Positions 1 through 8,092 are shown, numbered from the stretch's first letter. The stretch is 9,454 bases of DNA from Gammaproteobacteria bacterium (GCA_026193675.1 JAPHSO010000357.1:1-9454); one strand, 5' to 3'. Program-made: numbers and translations. Notes: generated by a model not told the origin, from the sequence alone.

Positions 1-963
1 AAAACCGGCGAAGGTGGCCCCCAGGGTGAAGGCCGATAGCTTGATGGTGGTCGGATTGAGACCCAGTGAACGACAGGCGATCTCATCTTCACGCAGCGCC
101 TCCCAGGCGCGCCCCACCGGCATACGAATCAGTCTATTGATGACAAACAGGGCAATCAGCACCAGCAGAAGTGCCAGCAGGTAGAGGAATATCACCTTGT
201 AGTTGCTGCTATATTCGAGCCCCATAAACTGATGGAACGGCACCCCACCTTCAGTGGCATGCCGAGAGAACTCCAGCCCAAACAGGGTCGGCTTGGCGAT
301 ACTACCGATGCCATCAGGACCGCCTGTGAGGCTATCCCAGTTATTGAGCACCAGGCGGATGATCTCTCCAAAACCGAGTGTGACAATCGCCAGGTAGTCT
401 CCACGCAGACGCAACACCGGAAAACCCAAAATAAATCCAAATAGTGCCGCCATCAGTCCTGAGATCGGCAAGGCCACCCAGAATGAGATCCCAAAGTATT
501 GCGACAACAGGGCGTAACTGTAGGCGCCCACTGCGTAGAAGGCGACATAGCCGAGATCGAGCAGACCGGCGAAACCGACGACGATATTAAGACCCAGCCC
601 CATCATGATGTAGATGAGAGCCAGAGTGGCGATATCGACTGTGCCACGTGAGGCAAAGAAGGGGCCAATCAATGCCACAAATAGTAGCAGCGACATAACC
701 AGACGTCGGTTTTGAGTGATGCGCAGTGCCGGGGTTAAATTTGGGAGATGGCGGGTGAGCCTGATGGCCCCACTCAACTCATCTCGAAATAGCTGCACTC
801 CAAAGACAACAGCCACGGCAATTAGCACCTTCCAACCATCCCACTCCAGACCGATAAAACCGGGTTCAGAGACAATTTGAGTACCAATAACCGGGATCGC
901 CAACAGTGCAGTGAACAGACCCGCCATGGTGGCGTTGATCAATTTTCTGCGAAATTCATTCAT
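1..963 (-). CDS. livM: LivM, branched-chain amino acid ABC transporter permease (partial, C-terminus off the window)
   Basis: LivM is an inner-membrane permease that pairs with LivH to form the channel of the high-affinity leucine/isoleucine/valine importer. I translated this frame from the reverse complement: it is open for 321 codons from ATG 963 to the window edge, so roughly the last 100 residues of a family member of about 420 are missing. Visible marks are the stretch SRGTVDIATL (about 105-114), the MGLGLN motif (121-126), LGFPVLRLRGDYLAIVTLGF (179-198), several hydrophobic membrane segments, and the EAA-type cytoplasmic loop GRAWEALREDEIACRSLGL (284-302) that contacts the ATPase subunits. 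The start lies 9 nt after the livH stop, with a modest GAGAAGGTG ribosome site inside the livH end, so the two are probably translated together. In known operons livG and livF follow; they would lie to the left of the window. Resemblance to E. coli LivM is strong as I recall that sequence. Confidence 0.96.
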   Translation of the reverse strand, partial: MNEFRRKLINATMAGLFTALLAIPVIGTQIVSEPGFIGLEWDGWKVLIAVAVVFGVQLFRDELSGAIRLTRHLPNLTPALRITQNRRLVMSLLLFVALIGPFFASRGTVDIATLALIYIMMGLGLNIVVGFAGLLDLGYVAFYAVGAYSYALLSQYFGISFWVALPISGLMAALFGFILGFPVLRLRGDYLAIVTLGFGEIIRLVLNNWDSLTGGPDGIGSIAKPTLFGLEFSRHATEGGVPFHQFMGLEYSSNYKVIFLYLLALLLVLIALFVINRLIRMPVGRAWEALREDEIACRSLGLNPTTIKLSAFTLGATFAGF

Positions 964-972
964 CAAACTGCC

Positions 973-1899
973 CTACACCTTCTCGATGTCAGGCTTACCC
1001 AAAAGACCTGTGGGACGAACCAGAAGCACCAGCACCAGCAGTGCAAAAGCGACCACATCCTTATATTCGGTTGAGAGATAGGCTGAGGTGAAACTCTCGG
1101 TAACACCCAACAACAGCCCTCCCAGCATCGCGCCGGGAATAGAGCCAATGCCTCCTAATACCGCAGCAGTGAATGCTTTCAGGCCGGCGATAAAACCGAT
1201 GTAAGCGTTTACTACACCGTAGTACATCCCCACCAATAGCCCAGCCACTGCCGCCAAAGCGGCCCCGATGACAAAGGTCATAGAAATGACCTTATCGGTA
1301 TTGATACCGAGCAGATTGGCCATCTCTCGATCCTCTGCCACAGCCCGTGAGGCACGGCCCATGCGGGTCTTATGAATAAACAGTGTCAGCAATCCCATAA
1401 AGATAACCGTTACCACTGCAATGATGATCTGCATATAGGAGAGGTAGACCTGAAAGCCACCCCCCTCCCCAAATTGCCAGCCTCCGCTTATCAGCGGCTG
1501 CATCGCAATATCACGTGACCCCTGGGTGAGCTGAATATAATTTTGCAGAAAGATCGACATACCGATCGCCGAAATCAGTGGCACCAGACGGTTACCGCCT
1601 CGCAGTGGTCGATAGGCGATTCGCTCCACCGTCCAGCCATAGGCGCTGGTCACAATAATGGTCGCCAACAGAGTGATGAGCAGAATCAGTGGCAGCGTAG
1701 TCACCCCGATCAGACCCAACGCAGCAATGACGATTACCGAGATATAGGCGCCGATCATATAGATCTCACCATGGGCAAAGTTGATCATACCGATGATGCC
1801 GTAGACCATGGTGTAACCGATGGCGATCAGCGCGTAGATACTGCCCAGTGTGAGGCCGTTAATAAGCTGTTGAGTGAACTGAAGGAGGGCGTCAGACAT
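973..1899 (-). CDS. livH: LivH, branched-chain amino acid ABC transporter permease
   Basis: LivH is the second integral-membrane permease of the Liv importer and heterodimerises with LivM. The 308-residue length equals the usual LivH size. The N-terminus QQLINGLTLGSIYALIAIGY and MINFAHGEIYMIGAY (38-52) are hallmark LivH sequence. The EAA-like loop GRASRAVAEDREMANLLGI (181-199) is present, and a glycine-rich C-terminal part (VLGGIGSIPGAMLGGLLLG) ends in LLVRPTGLLGKPDIEKV. No good Shine-Dalgarno precedes ATG 1899, so the start rests on homology. It lies downstream of livK with an intrinsic terminator in between, so it probably depends on read-through from the livK promoter unless it has its own promoter, which I could not see. 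The gene looks intact. Confidence 0.97.
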   Translation of the reverse strand: MSDALLQFTQQLINGLTLGSIYALIAIGYTMVYGIIGMINFAHGEIYMIGAYISVIVIAALGLIGVTTLPLILLITLLATIIVTSAYGWTVERIAYRPLRGGNRLVPLISAIGMSIFLQNYIQLTQGSRDIAMQPLISGGWQFGEGGGFQVYLSYMQIIIAVVTVIFMGLLTLFIHKTRMGRASRAVAEDREMANLLGINTDKVISMTFVIGAALAAVAGLLVGMYYGVVNAYIGFIAGLKAFTAAVLGGIGSIPGAMLGGLLLGVTESFTSAYLSTEYKDVVAFALLVLVLLVRPTGLLGKPDIEKV

Positions 1900-1932
1900 A
1901 TTAATTCAGTAATTGGTCTCTTCATTAGCCAC

Positions 1933-1965
1933 AAAAAAACCCCGCTAACTATCGAGTTAACGGGG
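1933..1965 (-). terminator. Intrinsic terminator between livK and livH
   Basis: On the minus strand an 11-bp stem (CCCCGTTAACT / AGTTAGCGGGG, one G-U pair) closes a 4-nt loop and runs directly into seven T residues. It begins about 21 nt after the livK stop. On the plus strand the G-U pair becomes a C-A mismatch and there is no T run, so it is oriented for livK transcripts. Its place before livH suggests partial termination, giving more binding protein than permease. Confidence 0.9.
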
Positions 1966-1986
1966 CTCTATTTTACAACGGAAGTG

Positions 1987-3114
1987 TTATTCCGCTACAG
2001 GTGTCTTGGTCGCATCGGCGTGCCAGTTGAAAATGACAAACTGAAACTCCTTCAGATCGCCATTTTCTTTATAGGCCACCTGACCAATTGGGGTGTCAAA
2101 GCTGGCACTCCGCATATGCTCGGCCAGCCTCTTAGGATCTTTGGATCCGGTCGCCTTGATCGAATCGGCAATAATCTGCACCGCCGCATAACCTGGCATC
2201 ACAAATGGGCCCGAAGAATCCTGTCCCTTTGCCTCAAACGCCTTTACCAGATCGGCATTGGCAGCAACCTTGGAAAAGTCTGATGGCAGCGTAACCAGAA
2301 GTCCCTCTGAGGCCTCACCGGCAATGGTGCTGATATCTTTATTACCAACACCTTCAGGCCCCATGAAACGAGAGCTGAAACCCTGCTCACGCGACTGACG
2401 CAAAATCAGGCCCAACTCTGGGTGATAGCCGCCGTAATAGACAAAGTCGACATCGGCCGACTTCATCTTGGTGATGAGTGCTGAGAAATCTTTTTGATCC
2501 TTATTCACACCCTCAAACAGCACCACATTGATCCCCATCGATTCAACGGTCTTTTTCACCTCACCGGCGATACCCTGGCCATACTGCTGCTTATCGTGAA
2601 TCACCGCCATATTTGCAGGTTTCACACTATTGGCAATGTAACGACCAGCCACAGGCCCCTGCTGACTATCCAGTCCAATCGTACGGAAAACCATCTTAAA
2701 GCCACGCTCGGTAATGGCTGGGCTGGTCGATGCGGGGGTGATCATCAAAATACCCTCATCCTCATAGATATCTGATGCAGGCTGGGTTGAACCGGAGCAG
2801 AGGTGCCCGACAACATATTTAATCCCCTGGTTGACCACTTTATTGGCCGCCGCCACCGCCTGCTTGGGTTCGCAGACATCATCGAGAACAACCGCCTCAA
2901 GTTTCTGCCCATTCACACCACCTGTAGCATTGATGCGCTCAACCGCCATCTTGGCGCCGGTCATCTGCATGTCACCATATTGAGCAACTGGACCGGTAGT
3001 GGGACCTACCAGTGCAATTTTGATACTATCGGTCTCCTGACTGCTACAGCTCATCAGGGTTGCGATTGCCATGCCGATAATCGCGGCCGAAACTCTTTTT
3101 GTTGTTTTCTGCAT
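1987..3114 (-). CDS. livK: LivK/LivJ-type branched-chain amino acid binding protein, predicted lipoprotein
   Basis: This is the periplasmic leucine/isoleucine/valine-binding component (family Peripla_BP_6) that delivers substrate to LivHM. I choose ATG 3114 (375 residues) over an in-frame ATG at 3174: it has a GGAGAG ribosome site 8 nt upstream and puts a basic N-terminus (MQKTTKR) directly before a hydrophobic segment, while the longer version would bury the signal peptide. The segment ends in LMSC (Cys23), a lipobox with an unusual Met. The following Ser would favour outer-membrane sorting. The mature part carries ALVGPTTGPVAQYGD (34-48), DDVCEPKQ (Cys81), GHLCSGSTQPASDIYEDEG (Cys106) and FVYYGGYHPELG, all very close to E. 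coli LivK/LivJ; the two cysteines match the known disulfide pair. E. coli LivK and LivJ are soluble, so lipidation is a difference. Substrate range (Leu only, or all three) cannot be told. Confidence 0.96.
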   Translation of the reverse strand: MQKTTKRVSAAIIGMAIATLMSCSSQETDSIKIALVGPTTGPVAQYGDMQMTGAKMAVERINATGGVNGQKLEAVVLDDVCEPKQAVAAANKVVNQGIKYVVGHLCSGSTQPASDIYEDEGILMITPASTSPAITERGFKMVFRTIGLDSQQGPVAGRYIANSVKPANMAVIHDKQQYGQGIAGEVKKTVESMGINVVLFEGVNKDQKDFSALITKMKSADVDFVYYGGYHPELGLILRQSREQGFSSRFMGPEGVGNKDISTIAGEASEGLLVTLPSDFSKVAANADLVKAFEAKGQDSSGPFVMPGYAAVQIIADSIKATGSKDPKRLAEHMRSASFDTPIGQVAYKENGDLKEFQFVIFNWHADATKTPVAE

Positions 3115-3185
3115 TTCAGATTCTCTCCAATCAAATATTCTCTGCTCAACCTCTATCTGAACAGAGGCCGGCAATTAACCCGTCG

Positions 3186-3214
3186 ATTCTAACCGTACTC
3201 ACTGGATCTACCAA
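3186..3214 (-). promoter_or_regulatory. Predicted sigma70 promoter of the liv operon
   Basis: On the minus strand TTGGTA (3214-3209) is followed after exactly 17 nt by TAGAAT (3191-3186), matching the consensus at 4/6 and 5/6 positions. It would give a leader of roughly 65 nt before the livK ATG at 3114. No operator for Lrp or another regulator could be recognised by eye. Confidence 0.6.
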
Positions 3215-3352
3215 CCGCCAAAAATACCAGATGAAAAGCGTGGCCCATTCGTGTAAGTTAAATCCTACCTAGCAGCTGTCCCGGTTTGAGACTATATTTC
3301 AAAGACTCTCTATCGAGTCAATAAAGAAAATAATTAGCAACAGGAGGAGGGA
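3215..3352. other. Rest of the divergent livK / hydrolase intergenic region
   Basis: This AT-rich gap lies between the divergent livK and hydrolase genes. For the plus-strand gene the only firm signal is a strong ribosome site AGGAGGAGGG (3342-3351) just before ATG 3353. TATATT at 3293-3298 and TTGAGA at 3286-3291 lack well-spaced partners, so I call no promoter for the hydrolase. A short inverted repeat GACTC (3304-3308) / GAGTC (3315-3319) lies here and could be an operator, but this is weak. Confidence 0.4.
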
Positions 3353-4231
3353 ATGAGCACACTTTTGCCAAGGTGGTCAGCATTGATCATCGCTTGGATC
3401 TTTCTAAATCCCCTGCTGCTTGCAGCAGAGGTTGCCGAACTTGAGGTTGCCCCCGGAATATTCGCCACTGCCAGTTACCAACAGGGTGAGCCGGAAAAAC
3501 CTGCCATCATCATGTTGCATGGTTGGCTTCAGACCCGAGAATTTTCCACAATTGCCCGACTCTATGATGCCCTCTCCGATTCCGGCTACACCCTGTTAGC
3601 CCCCACCCTGTCACTCGGCATCAGCCGTCGTGCCAAAAGCCTCCCTTGTGAATCGATACACACCAACTCTCTCGATGACGATATCTACGAACTTGAGCAG
3701 TGGACCAACTGGCTCTCAAGCAGGGGCCATAAACAGCTCATTCTCCTCGGCCATAGTATGGGGGCCACCGAAGTGCTCGCCTTCCTGGATCAGTACCGAG
3801 GGGATAGAGTCATACAGTCGATCTTGATTAGCATTGGCCCTATAGGACCCGGCTGGCCCGACAACAACGCCAACTTTAATGACTGGCTGCGGGCTGAAAA
3901 GAGCTTCACCACTGGAGATAAGGGGCTTTCAGAATATGGTCTGGCCTATTGTAAAAAATATGTGACGACCGCTGAAAACCTGCTCTCATTCTATCGCTGG
4001 GACTATGAAAGGGTTCTTTCCGCCTTCGCAAAGTTGAAGATACCCACCCAGATTATTGTTGGCAGTGAGGACAAGTTGCTCAATATTAAGCTCATTCAGC
4101 AGCTCGCCTCTGAAGGAATTGCTGTTGATACACTTGAGGGGGCAGGACACTTTTTTGATAAGGAGTTTGAATTTGAGCTAAGCGATGCAGTCGAATCATA
4201 CCTAACCGGAAACCGGTTGCCGGCGAATTAA
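3353..4231 (+). CDS. Exported alpha/beta hydrolase
   Basis: This is an alpha/beta-hydrolase fold protein of 292 residues with a probable Sec signal peptide: a hydrophobic run (about 9-24) ends at LLLAAEV, with cleavage likely after the Ala pair near residue 25. Fold marks are HGW (56-58, oxyanion region), the nucleophile elbow GHSMGA with Ser135, GSEDKLL with Asp240 as the likely acid, and GAGHFF with His266, so the catalytic triad looks complete. The mature protein would work in the periplasm or envelope as an esterase, lipase or thioesterase-like enzyme; the substrate cannot be told. The start is supported by a very strong ribosome site (AGGAGG, 3342-3347). The stop is 9 nt before the GGDEF-EAL gene, implying co-transcription. 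Two cysteines (99 and 200) in the exported part could form a disulfide. Confidence 0.9.
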   Translation: MSTLLPRWSALIIAWIFLNPLLLAAEVAELEVAPGIFATASYQQGEPEKPAIIMLHGWLQTREFSTIARLYDALSDSGYTLLAPTLSLGISRRAKSLPCESIHTNSLDDDIYELEQWTNWLSSRGHKQLILLGHSMGATEVLAFLDQYRGDRVIQSILISIGPIGPGWPDNNANFNDWLRAEKSFTTGDKGLSEYGLAYCKKYVTTAENLLSFYRWDYERVLSAFAKLKIPTQIIVGSEDKLLNIKLIQQLASEGIAVDTLEGAGHFFDKEFEFELSDAVESYLTGNRLPAN

Positions 4232-4240
4232 ACTGCCATC

Positions 4241-6442
4241 ATGATTAAATCCCCGTCCATTAAACAATATGTAGCGGTGCTCATTACCGGCACTCTGTTT
4301 CTGTTTATGGGCTACGGCAGTTACACCGAATATAAGGTGCGACAACTTGAGCAAAACATCAGTAACAATTCAAAGATGGTTGCCCTTGAAGAGCTCAAAT
4401 ATATTATCGAGTCTGCCTATTCTGAGATAGAGCACCACACTCAGCAGATTGCTGATTGGGAGGAGGTTTCACAGCAACTGAGCAATCCCACATTCTACGC
4501 TTACTGGCACAATCACCGCTCGATGTCTGCCGGTTACACCCCTGACTATATGAACGATCTGTCAATCTACGACAGGGAGGGCCAATCGCTGGGCTTCATC
4601 GATAACAGTCTGTTACCTGCCACCATATCTACAGAGAAAAGCCCTGCATATTTTCAAATGCAGCAAGGGGCTCTTAATCTTATTGTGACCCTGCCGGTCA
4701 TCGAATCAAATGGCAGCAAACGTCTACTGGGATATGTTGCAACCCGGAGTGATTTTCTCGATAAGATTTCAGTAGAAAACAGCTTCCAGCATATCGACAG
4801 TATCAGCTTTCAAAACAAGACGAGAAGTGATGCACCTTACCCTCTGGGTGAACTGCTCAACAACCTCGAGTTTGAACTCAATCCCGATCCCAATATGGCC
4901 CTTGTCCTCGACGAAATGAAGAGTGCCATCTTCAATCTAGGGTTAGTACTACTGCTGGTGACCATTATGCTCTATCCGATGGTCGCTTACCTCATTGCCA
5001 GACCACTGAGGCAGTTGAACCGGCATATCGATCATCTGCGTGAGAGCCCTGAATCCCTAACTCTGGCCTCATATGGTTCCCGCATGCCGATAGCTGAACT
5101 TGAGAAGGTTCGTCTGTCACTTAACGAATATCACACTCAACTCTATGATGCCCACGGCATCCTTGATGAGAAGAATCAAAAGCTTGAGACGATGGCCTAT
5201 CACGATGCCCTGACCGGCGCATTGAATCGGCGCGCATTTGATGAGCAGTGGCGCAATATAGCCTCAATTGGTGGCAATCGCTCATTGGGAATCTGTCTGG
5301 CAATATTTGATCTCAACCACTTTAAACCGATTAACGACACCTACGGCCATGAGGTGGGAGATCAGGTTCTTAAGATTGTGGCTCAGCTTTTGACCGGCTC
5401 TCTTCGCACCGGAGAGAGCCTCTATCGCCTCGGTGGCGATGAGTTTGCCGCCATTTTCTTCAACTCAGACAGAGAGGTGGCTGAGACCATTGCCTCCCGC
5501 TGTAACGAGTCGATCATCAGCTACCCATTTATTGAACTTGGTGTTCAAGAGCCGATACGCATTAGCATCGGTCTTGCTCATGCCGATGGTGACGAGCCAG
5601 AGCTCCTCAAGGTGCTTCAGTGGCGCGCCGATATGGCGATGTATTCGGCTAAACAGCCAGGTCGATCACATATCGCCTTCTTTACCGAAGAGATGGAGTC
5701 CAACTCCTCAAAACTGCTCTCTAACTGGGTTAATAATGCGGTCTATGAATCGATAAAGAGCGGTGACGGACTAGAGATGCACTATCAACCGATTATCGAT
5801 TTTGAAAGCAACAATGTCAGTTATTACGAGGCGCTGATCCGCATCAGGCGCGACAATGAGATGATCACCCCCAATCACATCTTCAAGTTGGTTGAGACCC
5901 ATCGACTTGAGGTGGATATGGATCGCGCCATCCTCAAACAGATTCTTCACGACCTCAATAGCGGCGTAATCCCTGAGGGGAGTGGTATCTCAATCAACAT
6001 CTCAGGCCCCTCGATCATCAAGCCAGAAATTATTGAGTGGCTTGCACCATTTATTCCATTTATTGGTCGCTATAAGCTGGTTATTGAGGTGACTGAGACC
6101 TCTCTGATCACTCAAATCGAAGTGGCTTCAAGACATCTCAACAAACTGCGAGAGGCCAAATTCCTGGTCGCTCTGGACGATTTTGGCAGCGGCTACTCAT
6201 CGATCTGCTATCTCGCCAATATGCCGGTCGATATTGTTAAATTTGATATCAGTCTGATACGTGGACTGAATGACGATCAGCAGTCGGCCATCGTCTCTCA
6301 TCTGGCGACGATGATCCGTGAGGCCGGATATTCACTGGTTGCAGAGGGTATTGAGTCTGAAGAGATCTCTGAGCAGGTGATGGAAATGGGGTTCAACTAT
6401 GGTCAAGGCTTCCTCTACGGTAAACCCAAACTTCTCAATTAG
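4241..6442 (+). CDS. Membrane-bound GGDEF-EAL cyclic-di-GMP enzyme with periplasmic sensor domain
   Basis: This 733-residue bifunctional-type c-di-GMP protein has a membrane helix near 9-26, a periplasmic sensor segment (about 30-225), possibly CHASE4-like (ADWEEV near 71-76; family assignment is a guess), a second helix (about 229-253), a short HAMP-like linker, then GGDEF (about 315-482) and EAL (about 495-730). GGDEF is intact (398-402) with the DLNHFKPINDTYGHEVGD core (357-374). The usual inhibitory RxxD five residues upstream is RTGE (389-392). EAL residues look complete: E530 of EALIR, N586, E619, D646-D647 of DDFGSGYSS, K667, E702 and Q722. Both cyclase and phosphodiesterase activity are therefore possible from the sequence; which one dominates cannot be told. 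There is no clear ribosome site before ATG 4241, so translation is probably coupled to the hydrolase stop 9 nt upstream. Confidence 0.95.
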   Translation: MIKSPSIKQYVAVLITGTLFLFMGYGSYTEYKVRQLEQNISNNSKMVALEELKYIIESAYSEIEHHTQQIADWEEVSQQLSNPTFYAYWHNHRSMSAGYTPDYMNDLSIYDREGQSLGFIDNSLLPATISTEKSPAYFQMQQGALNLIVTLPVIESNGSKRLLGYVATRSDFLDKISVENSFQHIDSISFQNKTRSDAPYPLGELLNNLEFELNPDPNMALVLDEMKSAIFNLGLVLLLVTIMLYPMVAYLIARPLRQLNRHIDHLRESPESLTLASYGSRMPIAELEKVRLSLNEYHTQLYDAHGILDEKNQKLETMAYHDALTGALNRRAFDEQWRNIASIGGNRSLGICLAIFDLNHFKPINDTYGHEVGDQVLKIVAQLLTGSLRTGESLYRLGGDEFAAIFFNSDREVAETIASRCNESIISYPFIELGVQEPIRISIGLAHADGDEPELLKVLQWRADMAMYSAKQPGRSHIAFFTEEMESNSSKLLSNWVNNAVYESIKSGDGLEMHYQPIIDFESNNVSYYEALIRIRRDNEMITPNHIFKLVETHRLEVDMDRAILKQILHDLNSGVIPEGSGISINISGPSIIKPEIIEWLAPFIPFIGRYKLVIEVTETSLITQIEVASRHLNKLREAKFLVALDDFGSGYSSICYLANMPVDIVKFDISLIRGLNDDQQSAIVSHLATMIREAGYSLVAEGIESEEISEQVMEMGFNYGQGFLYGKPKLLN

Positions 6443-6472
6443 CTTCTCGCCATTCAATCATTAACTCTTTCG

Positions 6473-6501
6473 TTATCACCTCAATATCCCTATCCTATAC
6501 A
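6473..6501 (+). promoter_or_regulatory. Possible promoter of the ubiK operon
   Basis: TTATCA (6473-6478) and TATACA (6496-6501) are separated by 17 nt, each matching the sigma70 consensus at 4/6 positions, about 20 nt before ATG 6523. This is the only well-spaced candidate in the 80-nt gap after the GGDEF-EAL gene. No intrinsic terminator was seen there, so read-through from upstream is also possible. Confidence 0.3.
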
Positions 6502-6522
6502 GATGATAAGGAGCCTACAGAA

Positions 6523-6756
6523 ATGATTCAAAAACTTGATCAACTGACCCGCCAGATTAATGACCTGCTTCCCAGGGACTTTACGCTACTCAAAGATGAT
6601 CTCAAGGAGCAGATTCGCGCCACCATCCACGATAGCTTCAAAAAGATGGATCTGGTCACCAGGGAGGAGTTTGAGATCCAGAGCAGAGTGCTTGCACGCA
6701 CTCGTGAAAAGTTAGAGGCGCTTGAGAAGGTAGTGGCACAACTCGAGAAGGAGTAG
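6523..6756 (+). CDS. ubiK: UbiK-type ubiquinone biosynthesis accessory factor (BMFP family)
   Basis: UbiK (formerly YqiC) is a small, coiled-coil, membrane-associated factor that works with UbiJ in the soluble multi-enzyme complex for aerobic ubiquinone synthesis. The 77-residue product matches the family in length and layout: an N-terminal amphipathic part (MIQKLDQLTRQINDLLP), a middle KEQIRATIHDSFKKMDLV, and the signature LVTREEFEIQSRVLARTREK (44-63) corresponding to the LVSREEFDVQ..VLLRTREKL motif of E. coli UbiK, then a coiled-coil tail LEALEKVVAQLEKE. The ribosome site AAGGAG (6508-6513) is 9 nt before the ATG. Location directly upstream of comM/yifB with one small gene between is a known gammaproteobacterial arrangement. 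Confidence 0.93.
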   Translation: MIQKLDQLTRQINDLLPRDFTLLKDDLKEQIRATIHDSFKKMDLVTREEFEIQSRVLARTREKLEALEKVVAQLEKE

Positions 6757-6812
6757 AGTAGGCAACAGCAGTAACACCGACGCCAACTCATGGACACATC
6801 AGGGATTGTATG

Positions 6813-7205
6813 ATGAGAGACAATGGAAAGATAAGGATTGAGATCAGAGAAGGTATTCCTGTTCTGGAGATCTACCACAACGGAGAGCTTGAGCTCACAG
6901 ATATCGTCTGGGTGAACCACACCCTGCTCAATGATATTGATCCTCCACTAAATCTACCGATTGATCTAATTGTCGACCGATTGGGAAGTTACTCCCTCTC
7001 GGAGGCGGCCTATATCAATATGCAAGAGCTGGTCAAAGGGAGCAGGCGAATCGCCTTTGTAACTCACACACCTGCTCAGGATGTGGTGAGCGATCTTGCC
7101 GCAAACAGTTATCTTTCTGAGCAAAAGGTGCAGCGGTTTTCATCCATTGATGATGCCCTGATGTGGCTTCAAAGCAGTGAGCAGGAGAGCAGCTCAAACA
7201 ACTAA
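6813..7205 (+). CDS. Small protein, SpoIIAA/STAS-like (tentative)
   Basis: This is a 130-residue soluble protein with no signal peptide or membrane segment. Two ATGs are adjacent (6810 and 6813); AGGGA at 6801-6805 is 4 nt from the first but 7 nt from the second, so I prefer 6813. The pattern of alternating beta and alpha segments and the C-terminal FSSIDDALMWL resemble the SpoIIAA-like/STAS-SEC14 group of small bacterial proteins, where an F..xDEAxxWL ending is common. This is pattern recognition, not proof, and I do not know its function. It has no serine in an obvious anti-anti-sigma DSSG motif. The gene lies 53-56 nt after ubiK and 20 nt before comM, probably in one transcript. The C-terminal tail is Ser/Glu/Asn-rich and probably disordered. 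Confidence 0.85.
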   Translation: MRDNGKIRIEIREGIPVLEIYHNGELELTDIVWVNHTLLNDIDPPLNLPIDLIVDRLGSYSLSEAAYINMQELVKGSRRIAFVTHTPAQDVVSDLAANSYLSEQKVQRFSSIDDALMWLQSSEQESSSNN

Positions 7206-7225
7206 CCGTTTCCAGGGAGGAGACC

Positions 7226-8092
7226 ATGTCACTCGCTACACTCTACACTCGGGCCAATGGACTTAATGCCCCTGCCGTCACGATTGAGGTGCATCTATCC
7301 AACGGTCTACCTCAACTCTCTATCGTTGGACTTCCTGAGGCGGCCGTTAAGGAGAGTAAGGATCGTGTACGGGCAGCGATCCTGAATAGTGAGTTTGAAT
7401 TTCCGGCACGCCGCATCACTGTCAACCTCGCTCCCGCTGACCTGCCCAAAGAGGGGGGGCGTTTCGATCTACCCATCGCTCTCGGTATCCTTGCAGCATC
7501 AGGGCAGATTCCACTTGAGCGTCTGGATCGATATGAGTTTGCCGGTGAGTTGGCGCTGAGCGGAGAGCTCCGCCCCATTCCGGGAGTGCTACCACTCTCT
7601 ATCCAGGCGCACAAAATGGGGCGCAATATTGTAGTTCCCAAACAGTCCGCAAAAGAGGCCGCGCTGGTACAGGCAGCAACAATCCTACCCGCTGCACATC
7701 TGCTGGAGGTGTGTGCCCACCTGCATGGACACAACCGCATCGAATCGATTAGCTGTGTACAGAAGGAAATTTCTGACTCCTCTGATCAGCTTGAGCTCGA
7801 TATGGCCGATGTCTACGGGCAGCATCAGGCGCGCCGAGCTCTAGAGTTAGCTGCGGCTGGTGGCCACAATCTCCTGCTATATGGGCCTCCCGGAACCGGC
7901 AAAACAATGCTGGCCAGCCGACTGGCATCTATCCTCCCTAGAATGAGTGAACAGGAGTCAACAGAGACCGCTGCGGTCTACTCCATCAGCAATCGTGGCT
8001 TCTCGGTTGAAAACTGGGGCAAACGCCCTTTTCGCGCCCCCCATCATTCTGCCTCAAGTGTTGCGCTGGTGGGAGGCGGTTGTCATTTCTAA
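7226..8092 (+). pseudogene. comM: comM (yifB) 5' part, interrupted by a mobile element
   Basis: ComM/YifB is an AAA+ ATPase of the Mg-chelatase-like family. In naturally competent bacteria it is a hexameric helicase that promotes branch migration during transformation. Present are the N-terminal Lon-protease-like fold (NGLPQLSIVGLPEAAVKESK, 26-45; NLAPADLPKEGGRFDLPIAL, 67-86) and the Walker A motif GPPGTGKT (220-227), then FRAPHHSASSVALVGGG (269-285). Family members run to about 500 residues; here Gly285 (codon 8078-8080) is followed by Cys-His-Phe and a TAA stop contributed by foreign DNA from 8081. The Walker B, sensor and C-terminal parts are lost from this reading frame. The ribosome site GGGAGG (7215-7220) is close before the ATG. 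The truncated protein could still bind nucleotide but should not work as a motor. The 3' remainder should lie beyond the other end of the element, outside the window. Confidence 0.93.
8076..8080. other. Candidate target-site duplication copy, GCGGT
   Basis: The last five comM bases before the element are GCGGT. Tn7/Tn5053-type transposons make 5-bp duplications, and AbaR-type islands in Acinetobacter comM are, from memory, flanked by ACCGC, which is its complement. The second copy would be at the far end of the element, beyond the window. Confidence 0.55.

Noticed and set aside
1543..2283. Long plus-strand open frame of 246 codons
   Set aside because: It runs antisense across livH and livK, is rich in His/Gln/Asp typical of shadow frames, and has no ribosome site or family motif.
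3060..3174. Longer livK start at 3174
   Set aside because: It would put 20 charged residues before the signal peptide; ATG 3114 has a GGAGAG site and a normal lipoprotein N-terminus.
3304..3319. GACTC/GAGTC inverted repeat as a terminator
   Set aside because: It has only a 5-bp stem and no T run, and no gene ends there on either strand.
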